Below, in pieces: positions 20,449 through 29,587 of a stretch of DNA of 64,000 nt. The notes under the pieces are model-generated. The model was not told the DNA's origin. It ran no database searches and worked only from the letters and a program-made list of their open reading frames with translations. Origin of the DNA: Bacillus cereus. Its GTDB lineage: Bacteria > Bacillota > Bacilli > Bacillales > Bacillaceae_G. Numbering within the stretch: position 1 is the stretch's first letter; each line of letters starts with the position of its first letter. The position numbers and the translations under genes are program-made. The DNA lies in NCBI RefSeq assembly GCF_002584535.1, contig NZ_NUOT01000008.1, positions 372,001-436,000 on the forward strand. Direction: 5' to 3'.

Positions 20449-21672
20449 CTACGTACGATAACAAGCATTTATTTTCACATATTCATAACTTAAGTCGCAG
20501 CCCCAAGCTCTTCCTTTTTCCTCTCCAAGGTGCAAATGAACATCAATAACAATTTCAGGTTGCTTTAATTTTTTATTCATTTCCTTTTGAGAGAATACTT
20601 GTGGCTCACTGCTTTGTAAAACAGAAATGGACTGAACAGCGATATCAACGGCGGTAGGTTCAATAGCAACTCCACTTTGACCAATTGCGCTAATAATGCG
20701 ACCCCAATTTGCGTCTTCACCATACATCGCTGTTTTCACAAGACTTGAGCCAACAATTTGTTTCGCAATCTTATTTCCTTCTTCTACTGTTCGTGCCCCA
20801 GATACATTTACTTCAACTAACTTAGTAGCGCCTTCACCATCTTTAGCAATTTGCTTCGCTAAGTCCTCACATACCTTTTGCAAAGCACACATAAATTTTT
20901 TCCACTCTGTATGATTTGTATCAATGGCAGTCGTCCCTGATAATCCACTTGCCATAACAATCACCATATCATTTGTAGACGTATCTCCGTCCACTGTAAT
21001 TTGGTTAAACGTATGATTGGTCACTTGTGATAACGCTAGCTGAAGTGTAGCTTGTTCTATATGTACGTCGGTTGTAATAAAACTAAGCATCGTTGCCATA
21101 TTTGGATGAATCATTCCAGACCCTTTAGCAGCTCCTGCAATCGTCACTTCTTTCCCTTCAATTGTAAACTGATAACACGATTGTTTTTTGACGAGATCCG
21201 TTGTTAAAATGGCTTCATAAAATGAATCTACTTTCTCTTTTTCCTTCGATGGCACAAGATGGACAATACCAGCACGGATCACATCCATCGCTAAAGGAAC
21301 TCCAATGATACCTGTTGAAGCAACCGCCACATGATTTTCTTTTACATGGAATTGTTTCGCAGCCAACATTCTCATTTCATACGCATCTTGCAATCCTTGT
21401 ATACCTGTACAAGCATTCGCATTTCCGCTATTTACAACAACGACCTGCACTTTCCCCTCCACCGCAATACTTTCTTTTGTTACTTGCACCGGTGCCGCTT
21501 GAAACTGATTTGTTGTATACACAGCCCCGCAATTTGCAGGAACATCACAAACAATTGCTCCCATATCTTTTTTCTCTTTTTTCAATCCAACCTGGATACC
21601 AATTGTAGCAAAACCTTTTGGCGTTACAATTGATCCACTTGCAACTTTTATAATAGAATCTGTTTCAATCAT
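20449..21672 (-). CDS. argJ: Bifunctional ornithine acetyltransferase / N-acetylglutamate synthase
   Basis: ArgJ recycles the acetyl group from acetylornithine to glutamate. The 407-residue precursor carries the self-cleavage region GMIHPNMATML, where cleavage before Thr gives the alpha and beta chains. GDTSTNDM and the acidic glycine-rich GEGATKLVE are also family marks. It lies between argC and argB with AGGGAGGAAG before the ATG. Confidence 0.95.
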   Translation of the reverse strand: MIETDSIIKVASGSIVTPKGFATIGIQVGLKKEKKDMGAIVCDVPANCGAVYTTNQFQAAPVQVTKESIAVEGKVQVVVVNSGNANACTGIQGLQDAYEMRMLAAKQFHVKENHVAVASTGIIGVPLAMDVIRAGIVHLVPSKEKEKVDSFYEAILTTDLVKKQSCYQFTIEGKEVTIAGAAKGSGMIHPNMATMLSFITTDVHIEQATLQLALSQVTNHTFNQITVDGDTSTNDMVIVMASGLSGTTAIDTNHTEWKKFMCALQKVCEDLAKQIAKDGEGATKLVEVNVSGARTVEEGNKIAKQIVGSSLVKTAMYGEDANWGRIISAIGQSGVAIEPTAVDIAVQSISVLQSSEPQVFSQKEMNKKLKQPEIVIDVHLHLGEEKGRAWGCDLSYEYVKINACYRT

Positions 21673-21685
21673 TATTCTTCCTCCC

Positions 21686-22723
21686 TTATGGGTAAAGCGG
21701 TATATATTGTAACCCTGCTGTTTCCTCTAACCCTGCTAATAAGTTTGCATTTTGAATTGCTTGCCCAGCAGCTCCTTTCATCATATTATCGATGACAGAA
21801 ACAACTGTAATACGCCCTGTTCGTTCATCATAAGCCGCTCCAATATCACAATAATTTGAACCTCTCACTTCTTTCGGGCTTGGAAACTCCCCTTTAGGAC
21901 GAATACGAACAAAGGAAGCATGACAATACGTTTCTTCATATAACTTCTGTAATATACGTGTATTGATATCTCGTTTTGCTTTTGTATAGAGAGTAATCAT
22001 AATCCCTCTCGATATCGGAATTAAATGTGTGCTAAATGTAATAGGTTGTGCTTGTTCATTCCACTCAGTAAGCATTTGTTCAATCTCTGGAACATGTTGA
22101 TGCTCATTCACCTTATAAATATGAAAATTATCATACAACTCAGGAAAATGCGTCATTGTTGTCGGTGTCTTTCCTGCTCCTGATACCCCTGATTTCGCAT
22201 CGATAATAAGTGAGTCTTCCTCTATCATCCCACCCTGCATTAATGGTGCGGCCGCTAATAGTGCAGCTGTTGCAAAACACCCTGGATTTGCAACTAATTT
22301 TGTTTCTTGAATAGCTGACTTTTTCCATTCACTCAATCCATACACTGCCTTTTGCAGAATTTCTTCCTTTGCAGCAGGCTTGTTATACCATGTTTCATAT
22401 GCATGAGGATTTAGCATACGAAAATCACCTGATAAATCAATAACTTTTAAACCAGCCGCTAGCAATCTTGGCGTTATATGCGCCGAAACTCCTGCTGGTG
22501 TCGCTAAAAATACAATACTAGCTTCCTTCGCTATTACCTCCACATCGATTTCTTGCAACGTATGAACAATAAAATTTTGTAAATGGGGATATACATTTGT
22601 TATGCGTTCCCCTACTTGTGAAAAAGAATGGAGAGATACAATTGAAAAATATGGATGATGTTGCAATAACCTTATTAACTCAATTCCTCCATATCCTGTT
22701 GCTCCAATAATCGCGACTTTCAT
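21686..22723 (-). CDS. argC: N-acetyl-gamma-glutamyl-phosphate reductase
   Basis: It reduces acetylglutamyl phosphate to the semialdehyde using NADPH. The 345-residue protein opens with the Rossmann motif IIGATGYGGIELIRLL and has the catalytic cysteine in ANPGCFATAA. First gene of the operon, with AAGGAGGAGCGT before the ATG and a strong promoter about 40-70 bases upstream. Confidence 0.96.
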   Translation of the reverse strand: MKVAIIGATGYGGIELIRLLQHHPYFSIVSLHSFSQVGERITNVYPHLQNFIVHTLQEIDVEVIAKEASIVFLATPAGVSAHITPRLLAAGLKVIDLSGDFRMLNPHAYETWYNKPAAKEEILQKAVYGLSEWKKSAIQETKLVANPGCFATAALLAAAPLMQGGMIEEDSLIIDAKSGVSGAGKTPTTMTHFPELYDNFHIYKVNEHQHVPEIEQMLTEWNEQAQPITFSTHLIPISRGIMITLYTKAKRDINTRILQKLYEETYCHASFVRIRPKGEFPSPKEVRGSNYCDIGAAYDERTGRITVVSVIDNMMKGAAGQAIQNANLLAGLEETAGLQYIPLYP

Positions 22724-22760
22724 ACGCTCCTCCTTATATGGATTCTTTAAATTAAGTATG

Positions 22761-22806
22761 ATTATAATATTGTATATTTATAGAGTCAATTAAATATTTA
22801 TTAATT
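22761..22806 (-). promoter_or_regulatory. argC promoter with ARG-box-like sequence
   Basis: On the minus strand TTGACT (22784-22789) and TATAAT (22761-22766) are 17 bases apart, a near-consensus SigA promoter. The A+T-rich AATTAATAAATATTTAATT (22788-22806) overlaps the -35 and loosely resembles an ARG box for AhrC/ArgR. The promoter is well supported; the operator call is weak. Confidence 0.65.
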
Positions 22807-22948
22807 TTAAAAGTTTTAAAAACGTAATTTTTCTAGAAAAACATTAACCGATTATGAATTTTTATACACAAAAGACGTATACTAGTATTTTTTCTACACT
22901 TCAAGTACAATAAAAACAATACATGTATACACATAAGCGGGGAAAAAG

Positions 22949-23134
22949 ATGAACGAAAAATTAATTGAGAAGATGTTAGCAAAAAGTTTTCGGCAATATC
23001 AATGTAAACCTGTTTCAAAAGAAGATGAGGAAATTTTAATTCAAAGTATCCAAACACTGATTCATTCGGAACCTCATATCGATTTGTATGAAGCAATTGA
23101 GGACATTGTTTATGAATATATTACGGGAAAATAA
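22949..23134 (+). CDS. yqzH: YqzH-like small protein
   Basis: The 61-residue acidic protein (MNEKLIEKMLAKSFRQY start) has no membrane segment and appears helical. It matches my recollection of the roughly 60-residue YqzH family of Bacillus, whose gene also lies near yqjQ/yqjP. GCGGGGAAAAAG precedes the ATG, and a strong hairpin follows. Function is unknown. Confidence 0.65.
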   Translation: MNEKLIEKMLAKSFRQYQCKPVSKEDEEILIQSIQTLIHSEPHIDLYEAIEDIVYEYITGK

Positions 23135-23172
23135 AAAATAGGAGATTTCCATTTGGAAATCTCCTATTTTTT
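23133..23172. terminator. Bidirectional terminator
   Basis: AAAAAATAGGAGATTTCC pairs with GGAAATCTCCTATTTTTT around ATTT. It terminates the yqzH-like gene on plus and the SDR gene on minus. Confidence 0.92.
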
Positions 23173-23958
23173 ACTTAATGATTTACCTGCTACACGTTCA
23201 AACAATCCCGGAAATAACGCAAAAAGTTTTGGTCCAATACTCATCCATTTGGGTAAATTCACTTCACGCTTTTTCGTTCGCATCACTTTTACAATTTGCT
23301 CTGCTACATATGTTGGCTTTAACATGTAACGCCCCATATTTTTTACATATGTACCGGATTGATCGGCAATATCAAAAAAGTTTGTGTCAATTGGTCCTGG
23401 ATTAATTGCTGTTACATAAATATTTGTACTTGAGAGCTCCATGCGTAAGCTATTCGTAAATCCTAATACCGCATGTTTGGTTGCAGCATACGCACTCGAT
23501 TTTGGCGTTGCAATTTTCCCTGCTAACGAAGCAATATTAATGATTTGCCCACTATTTTTCTCTAACATATGAGATAATACCGCTTTCGTACAAGCTACTA
23601 ATCCAAATACATTAACCTCGAACATATCTTTCACTTCAACCATGGTTGCTTCTTCAAATGTTTTGAAAATGCCAAAGCCAGCATTATTTACTAATATATC
23701 AATTTGTCCTGCATCTGCTAGTATTTTTGCAAAGACAGTATTAACCTCTGTTTCTTTACTTACATCTAATACATAATAATAACAAGGCGTATTGTAAGTC
23801 GTTTTAATCTTCCCCGCTAATACTCGCAGTTTTTCTTCTGTCCTCGCTATTAATACAGGAATTGCGCCCTCAGCTGCAATTTGCATCGCGACTTGTTCTC
23901 CAATCCCACTAGAAGCTCCTGTAATGACGATTACTTTTTCTTGTAAACGTCCTGTCAT
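23164..23958 (-). CDS. yqjQ: Short-chain dehydrogenase/reductase (YqjQ-like)
   Basis: A 264-residue classical SDR: cofactor motif TGASSGIGEQVA, NNAGFG, catalytic Ser region INIASLAGKIATPKSSAY and YAATKHAV (Tyr-x3-Lys), then NPGPIDTNFF. The substrate is unknown. The start is taken at ATG 23958 with AGGTGA upstream; an earlier GTG abuts the yqjP-like stop. It appears to be co-transcribed with the upstream MBL-fold gene, as yqjP-yqjQ in B. subtilis. Confidence 0.85.
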   Translation of the reverse strand: MTGRLQEKVIVITGASSGIGEQVAMQIAAEGAIPVLIARTEEKLRVLAGKIKTTYNTPCYYYVLDVSKETEVNTVFAKILADAGQIDILVNNAGFGIFKTFEEATMVEVKDMFEVNVFGLVACTKAVLSHMLEKNSGQIINIASLAGKIATPKSSAYAATKHAVLGFTNSLRMELSSTNIYVTAINPGPIDTNFFDIADQSGTYVKNMGRYMLKPTYVAEQIVKVMRTKKREVNLPKWMSIGPKLFALFPGLFERVAGKSLSKK

Positions 23959-23967
23959 CGCTGTCAC

Positions 23968-24921
23968 CTACTTTGCATAATAAATCAATTGTGGCGACGA
24001 TTCATCAATCATCACTTGTTGATTATATGCTAAAAAGTCTAATTGTCCAACTGTTTCCGAAATCGTAAGTGGCAATTGTTCTTTATATAATACAGGAAAT
24101 AATTTCACACATACTTCAAAGGCTGTCATCGGCTTTTCTTTTAATAATTCTAATACTTTAAATGCGCGTGTTTCTTGCTTTTGCAATCTTCCTCTTATCA
24201 GCGCTTTCACATCCACAATATCTTCTCCGTGACCTGATAAAATACGTGAAATATTCATATTACTTAAACGTTTTAATGTTTGGTTATATTGTAACAAAGG
24301 CCGTGCTCGCTCCGTCTGCCCTTCATATGGCGGTTCTAGTATTGGATTCGAAGAAATATGACTAATTAAAGCATCCCCACCAATTAACAGTCCATCTCGC
24401 TCCCTATATAACGAAATATGCGTCGAAGCATGCCCAGGTGTTTCAATAACTGTAAACTCAGGTAACGACTCAATACTATCTCCCTCTAGTACAGTATGTG
24501 TTAACGACCTATTACAAGAATATTTAAGTGTTTTCGTTGTAAGTAATACTTCATCTTTCAAAAATGCTTCTGGGACGCCAAACTGTAATGCGGCTTCTTT
24601 AAAAAATTGCTGATAACGTTTCAAAAATTGAGAATCTTGTGTAATCCATGGCTCATTCCAAAGATGGCCAACAATATTCGTCTTCTCGGAAAATGTATTT
24701 AGAAGCCCACAATGATCAGCATGATGATGTGTAATCACTACTGTTTCAATGTCTTCTATCTTGTATCCTAAAGTCCTTAATTGTTTTTCTAATGCTGACT
24801 TTGCCTCCTTTGTATTTGTCCCTGTATCAATTAATGTTAATGATTCTCCCTCTACTAAAAACACATTAACTGTCTCAACTGCAAATGGAACAGGAATCTC
24901 CATTCGATGAATTGCTACCAT
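23968..24921 (-). CDS. yqjP: MBL-fold metallohydrolase (YqjP-like)
   Basis: A 317-residue metallo-beta-lactamase-fold protein with the metal motif THHHADHCG near residue 76, a second His in TPGHASTHISLY and GGDALI. The C-terminal part resembles a helical/winged extension (ELLKEKPMTAFEV). Probably a hydrolase of unknown substrate. ATG 24921 follows GGGGGG; a longer reading start at 24951 is less likely. Next to the SDR gene and divergent from proI. Confidence 0.85.
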   Translation of the reverse strand: MVAIHRMEIPVPFAVETVNVFLVEGESLTLIDTGTNTKEAKSALEKQLRTLGYKIEDIETVVITHHHADHCGLLNTFSEKTNIVGHLWNEPWITQDSQFLKRYQQFFKEAALQFGVPEAFLKDEVLLTTKTLKYSCNRSLTHTVLEGDSIESLPEFTVIETPGHASTHISLYRERDGLLIGGDALISHISSNPILEPPYEGQTERARPLLQYNQTLKRLSNMNISRILSGHGEDIVDVKALIRGRLQKQETRAFKVLELLKEKPMTAFEVCVKLFPVLYKEQLPLTISETVGQLDFLAYNQQVMIDESSPQLIYYAK

Positions 24922-25086
24922 GTTTATGCCCCCCATCTCTCTCCGGTTCAAAATGAATCTCTCTTCAGTTTACAACTTCCATAAAAATTTGTCATTATTT
25001 TCAGATAAAAAGAAGGTTTTTTCTATAATAAAAAGAATGTATGTAAATTTATAAGTTTTTCTTACCAAAATGAAGGAGGCTTCATC

Positions 25087-25926
25087 ATGTCTATTCAAAA
25101 TATTTCCTTTCTAGGTGCTGGATCAATAGCTGAAGCAATCATCGCCGGTTTATTAGATGCAAATGTTGTAAAGAGTGAACAAATTACAGTAAGTAATCGC
25201 TCCAATGAAACAAGATTACAGGAATTACATACAAAATATGGTGTTAAAGGAACCCATAACAAACAAGATCTACTGGCTCATGCAGATATTATCTTTCTCG
25301 CAATGAAGCCAAAGGATGTAGCGGAAGCCTTAACACCTCTTAAAGAATATATAACAAGTAGCCAACTTATCATTTCATTATTAGCAGGTGTTTCTACAAG
25401 TTCTATTACAAGTCTGCTTCAAAAAAATGTTCCGATTATCCGTGCAATGCCAAATACATCGGCAGCTATTTTAAAATCAGCTACAGCTATCTCTCCATCC
25501 TTGCATGCAACAGAGCAACATGTTCATATTGCTAAATCTTTATTTGAAACAATCGGTCTTGTTTCAGTAGTAGCAGAAGAGCATATGCATGCTGTTACTG
25601 CCCTATCTGGAAGCGGTCCTGCATATGTGTACTACGTAGTTGAAGCAATGGAAGAAGCTGCAAAACAAATCGGCTTAGAAGAGCATGTAGCTAAATCTCT
25701 TATTTTACAAACAATGATTGGTGCAGCTGAAATGCTTAAAGCGAATACAAAACACCCTTCTATCTTACGAAAAGAAATTACCTCTCCTGGTGGAACGACA
25801 GAAGCTGGAATCGAGGTTCTACAAAGTTTTAATTTTCAACAAGCACTCATCGCGTGTATTACACAAGCTACAAAACGATCTCATGAGCTAGGAAAAACAT
25901 TAGAACAATTAGCAAAAGAAAAATAA
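25087..25926 (+). CDS. proI: Pyrroline-5-carboxylate reductase
   Basis: It reduces pyrroline-5-carboxylate to proline. The 279-residue protein has an N-terminal Rossmann segment (FLGAGSIAEAIIAGL), MKPKDV, RAMPNTSAAI and the C-terminal signature around GSGPAYVY and TSPGGTTEAG. Its neighbours (yqjP/yqjQ, rnz) match the proI copy in B. subtilis; several P5C reductases exist in bacilli, so the symbol rests on synteny. AAGGAGG precedes the ATG. Confidence 0.9.
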   Translation: MSIQNISFLGAGSIAEAIIAGLLDANVVKSEQITVSNRSNETRLQELHTKYGVKGTHNKQDLLAHADIIFLAMKPKDVAEALTPLKEYITSSQLIISLLAGVSTSSITSLLQKNVPIIRAMPNTSAAILKSATAISPSLHATEQHVHIAKSLFETIGLVSVVAEEHMHAVTALSGSGPAYVYYVVEAMEEAAKQIGLEEHVAKSLILQTMIGAAEMLKANTKHPSILRKEITSPGGTTEAGIEVLQSFNFQQALIACITQATKRSHELGKTLEQLAKEK

Positions 25927-25966
25927 AAAACAGAGCTCAGAAAATAAATCTGAGCTCCGTTTTTTA
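25925..25966. terminator. Bidirectional terminator between proI and sdaAA
   Basis: AGAGCTCAGA and TCTGAGCTC pair around AAATAAA with A- and T-rich flanks on either side. Confidence 0.9.
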
Positions 25967-25982
25967 TTACGATCGTATTCTC

Positions 25983-26861
25983 TTATTTGCTACTCTTCCC
26001 AAAAATCTCTTCTTGAAGGCGACGTCCTGTCGGTGTTGCTGCTAGTCCACCTTCAGCCGTCTCACGAAGTGCAACTGGCATTGTTTGCCCAATTCTAAAC
26101 ATCGCTTCAATAACTTCATCACATGGAATCGTACTTGTTACACCAGCTAATGATAAATCAGCTGCAATCATCGCATTTGAAGCACCTGCTGCATTACGTT
26201 TTACACAAGGGACTTCTACAAGTCCAGCAACAGGATCACATACTAATCCTAACATATTCTTTAGAGCAATTGCCATCGCCGTAGCCGCTTGCTCCGGTGT
26301 TCCTCCTGCCATTTCAACAGCTGCTGCCGCTGCCATTCCACTTGCTGAACCAACTTCAGCTTGACATCCTCCAGCTGCACCAGAAATACAAGCATTATTG
26401 GCAACAACCATACCAAATGCTCCAGCTGTAAATAGAAATTCAATCATTTCTTCGCGTGTTGGCTGTAACTTTTCTTTAAGTGCAAACAATACTCCTGGTA
26501 CAGTGCCCGCTGATCCAGCTGTTGGTGTTGCACAAATGATTCCCATCGCTGCATTCACTTCATTTGTCGCAACAGCTTTACTTACCGCATCCAACATCGT
26601 ATGTCCAGATAAGCCTTTTCCACTCTTCATATACTCTTGTACTTTCACCGCATCTCCGCCAGTTAAACCGGTTGGTGATTTTACACCACGAATACCACGT
26701 TCTACTGCTTGTTCCATCACGACTAAGTTTTTTTCCATACCTGCAAGTACTTCTTCACGAGAAATACTTCTTGTTTGCATTTCACATTGAATCATAATTT
26801 CTGCAATTTTTACATTCTGTTCTTTAGCTTGTGTCACTAGTTCCGCTGCGTTCCGAAACAT
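25983..26861 (-). CDS. sdaAA: L-serine dehydratase, alpha subunit
   Basis: With SdaAB it converts L-serine to pyruvate and ammonia using a [4Fe-4S] cluster. The 292-residue protein has conserved Cys sites in GIICATPTAGSAGTVPG, NNACISGAAGGCQAEVG and LVCDPVAGLVEVPC. ATG 26861 follows AGGGGGG. It lies 18 bases after the sdaAB stop in the same operon. Confidence 0.95.
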   Translation of the reverse strand: MFRNAAELVTQAKEQNVKIAEIMIQCEMQTRSISREEVLAGMEKNLVVMEQAVERGIRGVKSPTGLTGGDAVKVQEYMKSGKGLSGHTMLDAVSKAVATNEVNAAMGIICATPTAGSAGTVPGVLFALKEKLQPTREEMIEFLFTAGAFGMVVANNACISGAAGGCQAEVGSASGMAAAAAVEMAGGTPEQAATAMAIALKNMLGLVCDPVAGLVEVPCVKRNAAGASNAMIAADLSLAGVTSTIPCDEVIEAMFRIGQTMPVALRETAEGGLAATPTGRRLQEEIFGKSSK

Positions 26862-26879
26862 GGTGTGTCCCCCCTGCAA

Positions 26880-27539
26880 TTAGTCCATAATAGTTACTTG
26901 ACAAATATTTGATTGTCCCTTAATTTCCTCAATCACTTCATCTGCTAATAATTCATCTGTTTCAATGACCATAAGTGCTTTTCTTCCCTTTTCCTTACGT
27001 GAAACACTCATTGTACTAATATTAATTTCATGTTTGGCAAGTATAGAAGCTACAGATGCAATCGCTCCAAAGCGATCGTTATTGACAATAAGAAGTGCTG
27101 GACTTGTTCCTGATAATTGTAAATCAAATCCGTTTAATTCCACCACTTCAATCTTTCCACCACCGATTGAACAAGCAACCACTTCAATCTCCTCTTCTCC
27201 TTTATACAAGCGAATTCTCGCTGTATTCGGATGTGGTGCATTCGCTTCTTCTTCAATAAAATTCACTTCAATCCCACGCTCTTTTGCAATTTCTAGCGCA
27301 CTTGGGATACGTATATCATCTGTTTCAAATCCTAGTATTCCACCAATCAATGCGACATCCGTACCATGACCACGATATGTTTTGGCAAACGAGCCATATA
27401 ACGAAATCGTAATTTTTTCTGGTTCATGCCGGAAAAGTTGACGAGCAACCTGTCCCATTCTTGCTGCCCCTGCGGTATGTGAACTGGACGGCCCAATCAT
27501 AACTGGACCGATAATATCAAATACTGAGCGATATTTCAT
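26880..27539 (-). CDS. sdaAB: L-serine dehydratase, beta subunit
   Basis: The 219-residue partner of SdaAA has GPSSSHTAGAARMG near the N-terminus and a C-terminal ACT-like domain (about 148-219, INISTMSVSRKEKGRKAL). I chose the second of two adjacent ATGs (27539) because it is better spaced from GGGGG and matches the usual MKYRSVFDIIG start. A decayed membrane-protein gene lies immediately upstream. Confidence 0.95.
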   Translation of the reverse strand: MKYRSVFDIIGPVMIGPSSSHTAGAARMGQVARQLFRHEPEKITISLYGSFAKTYRGHGTDVALIGGILGFETDDIRIPSALEIAKERGIEVNFIEEEANAPHPNTARIRLYKGEEEIEVVACSIGGGKIEVVELNGFDLQLSGTSPALLIVNNDRFGAIASVASILAKHEINISTMSVSRKEKGRKALMVIETDELLADEVIEEIKGQSNICQVTIMD

Positions 27540-27587
27540 CATGATTCCCCCTAAACCTTTTATCAAAAATTGCTTACTACTATTCTA

Positions 27588-28102
27588 TTAAGCTGCCGAT
27601 TCTGTTGCCTTCCCTTCCGTACCACGAATTTGCTGTGCTGTACGAATTGGATAGTTTTTGAATAGAAGCGAGCCGATATATCCTGTAAAATACCAGACAC
27701 CATAATACATAAGAAACATAGCGTCACTTTCATCGGATTATTAAAGCCATACATTGTCATAAGTCTAACAATAAATCCTGGTAGCAATCCAAATTCTAAC
27801 ACAGAAGCCCCTACAAGCATAGCCTAAACAAGCGAGACCCCCATTACTAACGCAACAAGAGTTGCACCAGCTACTCCGCTTAGACTACCTGCTGATTCTC
27901 CAACTTCTTTCAAAAACGGTATGTCAATTACATCTCCATCAACATATAGCTGAAATGCTTCAACTAAGAAACTTGCAACAGCGGCACTCGTTAAAGCACC
28001 CATTGCTTTCATACCATTTGGTGCTTTGAAACTAAAAAGCTAAAAAAGACTTAATACAAATAATAATAATAATAATACAGTTCCTTTAATTATCTCCTTG
28101 AT
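27588..28102 (-). pseudogene. Decayed membrane-protein gene, PfoR/PTS IIC-like
   Basis: The minus strand encodes pieces of a hydrophobic protein: KEIIKGTVLLLLLF, FKAPNGMKAMGALTSAA, LVGASVLEFGLLPGFI and, in another frame, YYGVWYFTGYIGSLLFKNY ending TESAA. Damage is multiple. The expected start codon reads ATC (28100-28102) after AGAGAGGG, two in-frame TAG stops interrupt it, and the C-terminus is frameshifted. It is far shorter than the roughly 330-residue proteins I recall, so a central part is probably deleted. The pieces fit my memory of PfoR-like IIC-type membrane proteins often beside sdaAB. Family assignment is tentative; decay is clear. Confidence 0.8.
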
Positions 28103-28436
28103 GCCCTCTCTCTTTTAGTCAATTTCGTTTCGTTACGAAAAATGGCTAAAATGCACGATGCAACTTACGATGAATTGTAATTCGCCCTCATTATAGCTTG
28201 TTTTTTATAAAACGCTTACTTTTATTGAATTTTAAAATTTCCGAATTCAATCTCATTTATTCCCCTTGTATTAATAATAAAACAAATTATCTATATAACA
28301 GTTTTTCAAGACAAATGATTTTTCGCACTTCTTTCATACCCTTTCAAAAATCTTAAAATTCCTGTATCAGTTCATAAATTTATCAAATTATAACAGTTCT
28401 ATCTATTTTATAGAGAAAACTTTTTTATAAAAAACA
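28103..28436. other. Intergenic region without genes, candidate cre site
   Basis: This A+T-rich stretch between the decayed gene and rnz has no convincing open frame. On the minus strand TATAAT (28190-28195) could be a -10 for the serine dehydratase operon. AAGTAAGCGTTTTATA (28206-28221) has the AARCG core and loosely resembles a CcpA cre site, with about three mismatches. Confidence 0.35.
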
Positions 28437-28467
28437 AAACAATGGCAAATCTATATTGCCATTGTTT
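28437..28467 (-). terminator. Terminator after rnz
   Basis: AAACAATGGCAA pairs with TTGCCATTGTTT. On the minus strand the tail is GTTTTGTTTTTT. Confidence 0.8.
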
Positions 28468-28475
28468 GTGAAATG

Positions 28476-29399
28476 TCACCTTTCTACTGGAAAACATTTC
28501 AAATCCATCGCTATTTCCGTATTTGCAAACAGCGACTGAGCTTCTTGTAACAATTCCTTATATGCATCTCCTTGATACCGCGAACTAATGTGAGTCAATA
28601 TCAATCGTTTCACATTCGCTTGTAACGCAATACTTGCTGCCTGTTTCGTTGTCGAGTGAAAATAATCATGCGCCTGGATTTCATCTGCTGCTGCAAACGT
28701 CGCTTCATGAACAAGCACATCTGCGTCTTGTGCAAGTTGGCTACTCGCTTCACAATAACGCGTATCTCCTAATATCGTAATAATTCTCCCTTTTTGCGGT
28801 GGACCGATAAAGTCTTTCCCGTGTAAGACTCTTCCATCATTTAATTCTACTGTTTCACCATCTTTTAAACGCTTAAAGATTGGTCCTGGTTTTACTCCTG
28901 CTTCTAACAATTTATCAACAAGAAGGTGCCCTTGTATATCTTTCTCTACAATGCGATATCCAAAGCATTCAATCCCATGTGATAATCTCTTCGTTTCTAC
29001 AGAAAATTGAGTGTCTTCAAAAACAATACCTTCCTCCGTAATTTCAACAATTTCAAGTGGATATTTAACATGCGTCGTACTCACTGATAATGCCACTTCA
29101 ATGAATTGCCTAATTCCTTTTGGGCCATAAACCGTTAATGGCGTTGTTCCACCTTGAAAAGAGCGACTTCCTAATAAACCAGGTAACCCAAAAATATGAT
29201 CACCATGTAAATGAGTAATAAAAATTTTTTCAATGCGACGCGGACGCACAGATGTATGTAAAATTTGATGTTGCGTTGCTTCACCACAGTCAAATAACCA
29301 CGTTTCACCACGTTCCTCTAGTAATTGTAAAGCTATTGATGAGACATTTCTTCCTTTTGAAGGAACGCCTGCACCAGTTCCTAAAAATACAAATTCCAC
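28476..29399 (-). CDS. rnz: Ribonuclease Z (tRNA 3' endonuclease)
   Basis: RNase Z removes 3' trailers from tRNA precursors lacking encoded CCA. The 307-residue protein has the MBL-fold metal motif [15 protein letters not shown] (about 61-75), GDTRYC, HEATF and the C-terminal LTHISSRY. Length matches RnZ-S. GTG start at 29399 with GGAGG seven to eight bases upstream. A short open frame overlaps its start from upstream (see findings). Confidence 0.95.
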   Translation of the reverse strand: MEFVFLGTGAGVPSKGRNVSSIALQLLEERGETWLFDCGEATQHQILHTSVRPRRIEKIFITHLHGDHIFGLPGLLGSRSFQGGTTPLTVYGPKGIRQFIEVALSVSTTHVKYPLEIVEITEEGIVFEDTQFSVETKRLSHGIECFGYRIVEKDIQGHLLVDKLLEAGVKPGPIFKRLKDGETVELNDGRVLHGKDFIGPPQKGRIITILGDTRYCEASSQLAQDADVLVHEATFAAADEIQAHDYFHSTTKQAASIALQANVKRLILTHISSRYQGDAYKELLQEAQSLFANTEIAMDLKCFPVER

Positions 29400-29504
29400 T
29401 TTGTTTCCTCCAGCTCTTTATATACTCTATCTTTCATCTTACGGAATGTAATTTCAAATGGCAAATCAAATTTCATAAACAACTCATCTAGACAACTATA
29501 TAAC

Positions 29505-29540
29505 ACGAACGTTATAAATAAAAAAATAACAAACGTTCGT
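29505..29540. promoter_or_regulatory. Inverted repeat, candidate operator
   Basis: ACGAACGTT (29505-29513) and AACGTTCGT (29532-29540) form a perfect inverted repeat with an 18-base A-rich spacer. It lies in the divergent space between rnz and the 83-residue gene. It resembles TetR-type operators in general form, but no regulator is evident nearby. Confidence 0.45.
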
Positions 29541-29587
29541 ATTTTGTAGTAAAATGATTATATCAAATAAAAAGGGAGCCTTTAACT

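Noticed and set aside
27563-27820. 85-residue open frame as an intact gene
   Set aside because: It continues the decayed membrane gene upstream across a TAG, and its C-terminal half is out of frame with the protein-like translation; better treated as a pseudogene fragment.
28206-28221. Strong cre (CcpA) site for the serine dehydratase operon
   Set aside because: Only a partial match with about three mismatches; mentioned at low confidence in the intergenic entry.
29505-29540. LexA box reading of the CGAACGTT elements
   Set aside because: The spacing between GAAC and GTTC halves does not fit GAAC-N4-GTTC within either arm.
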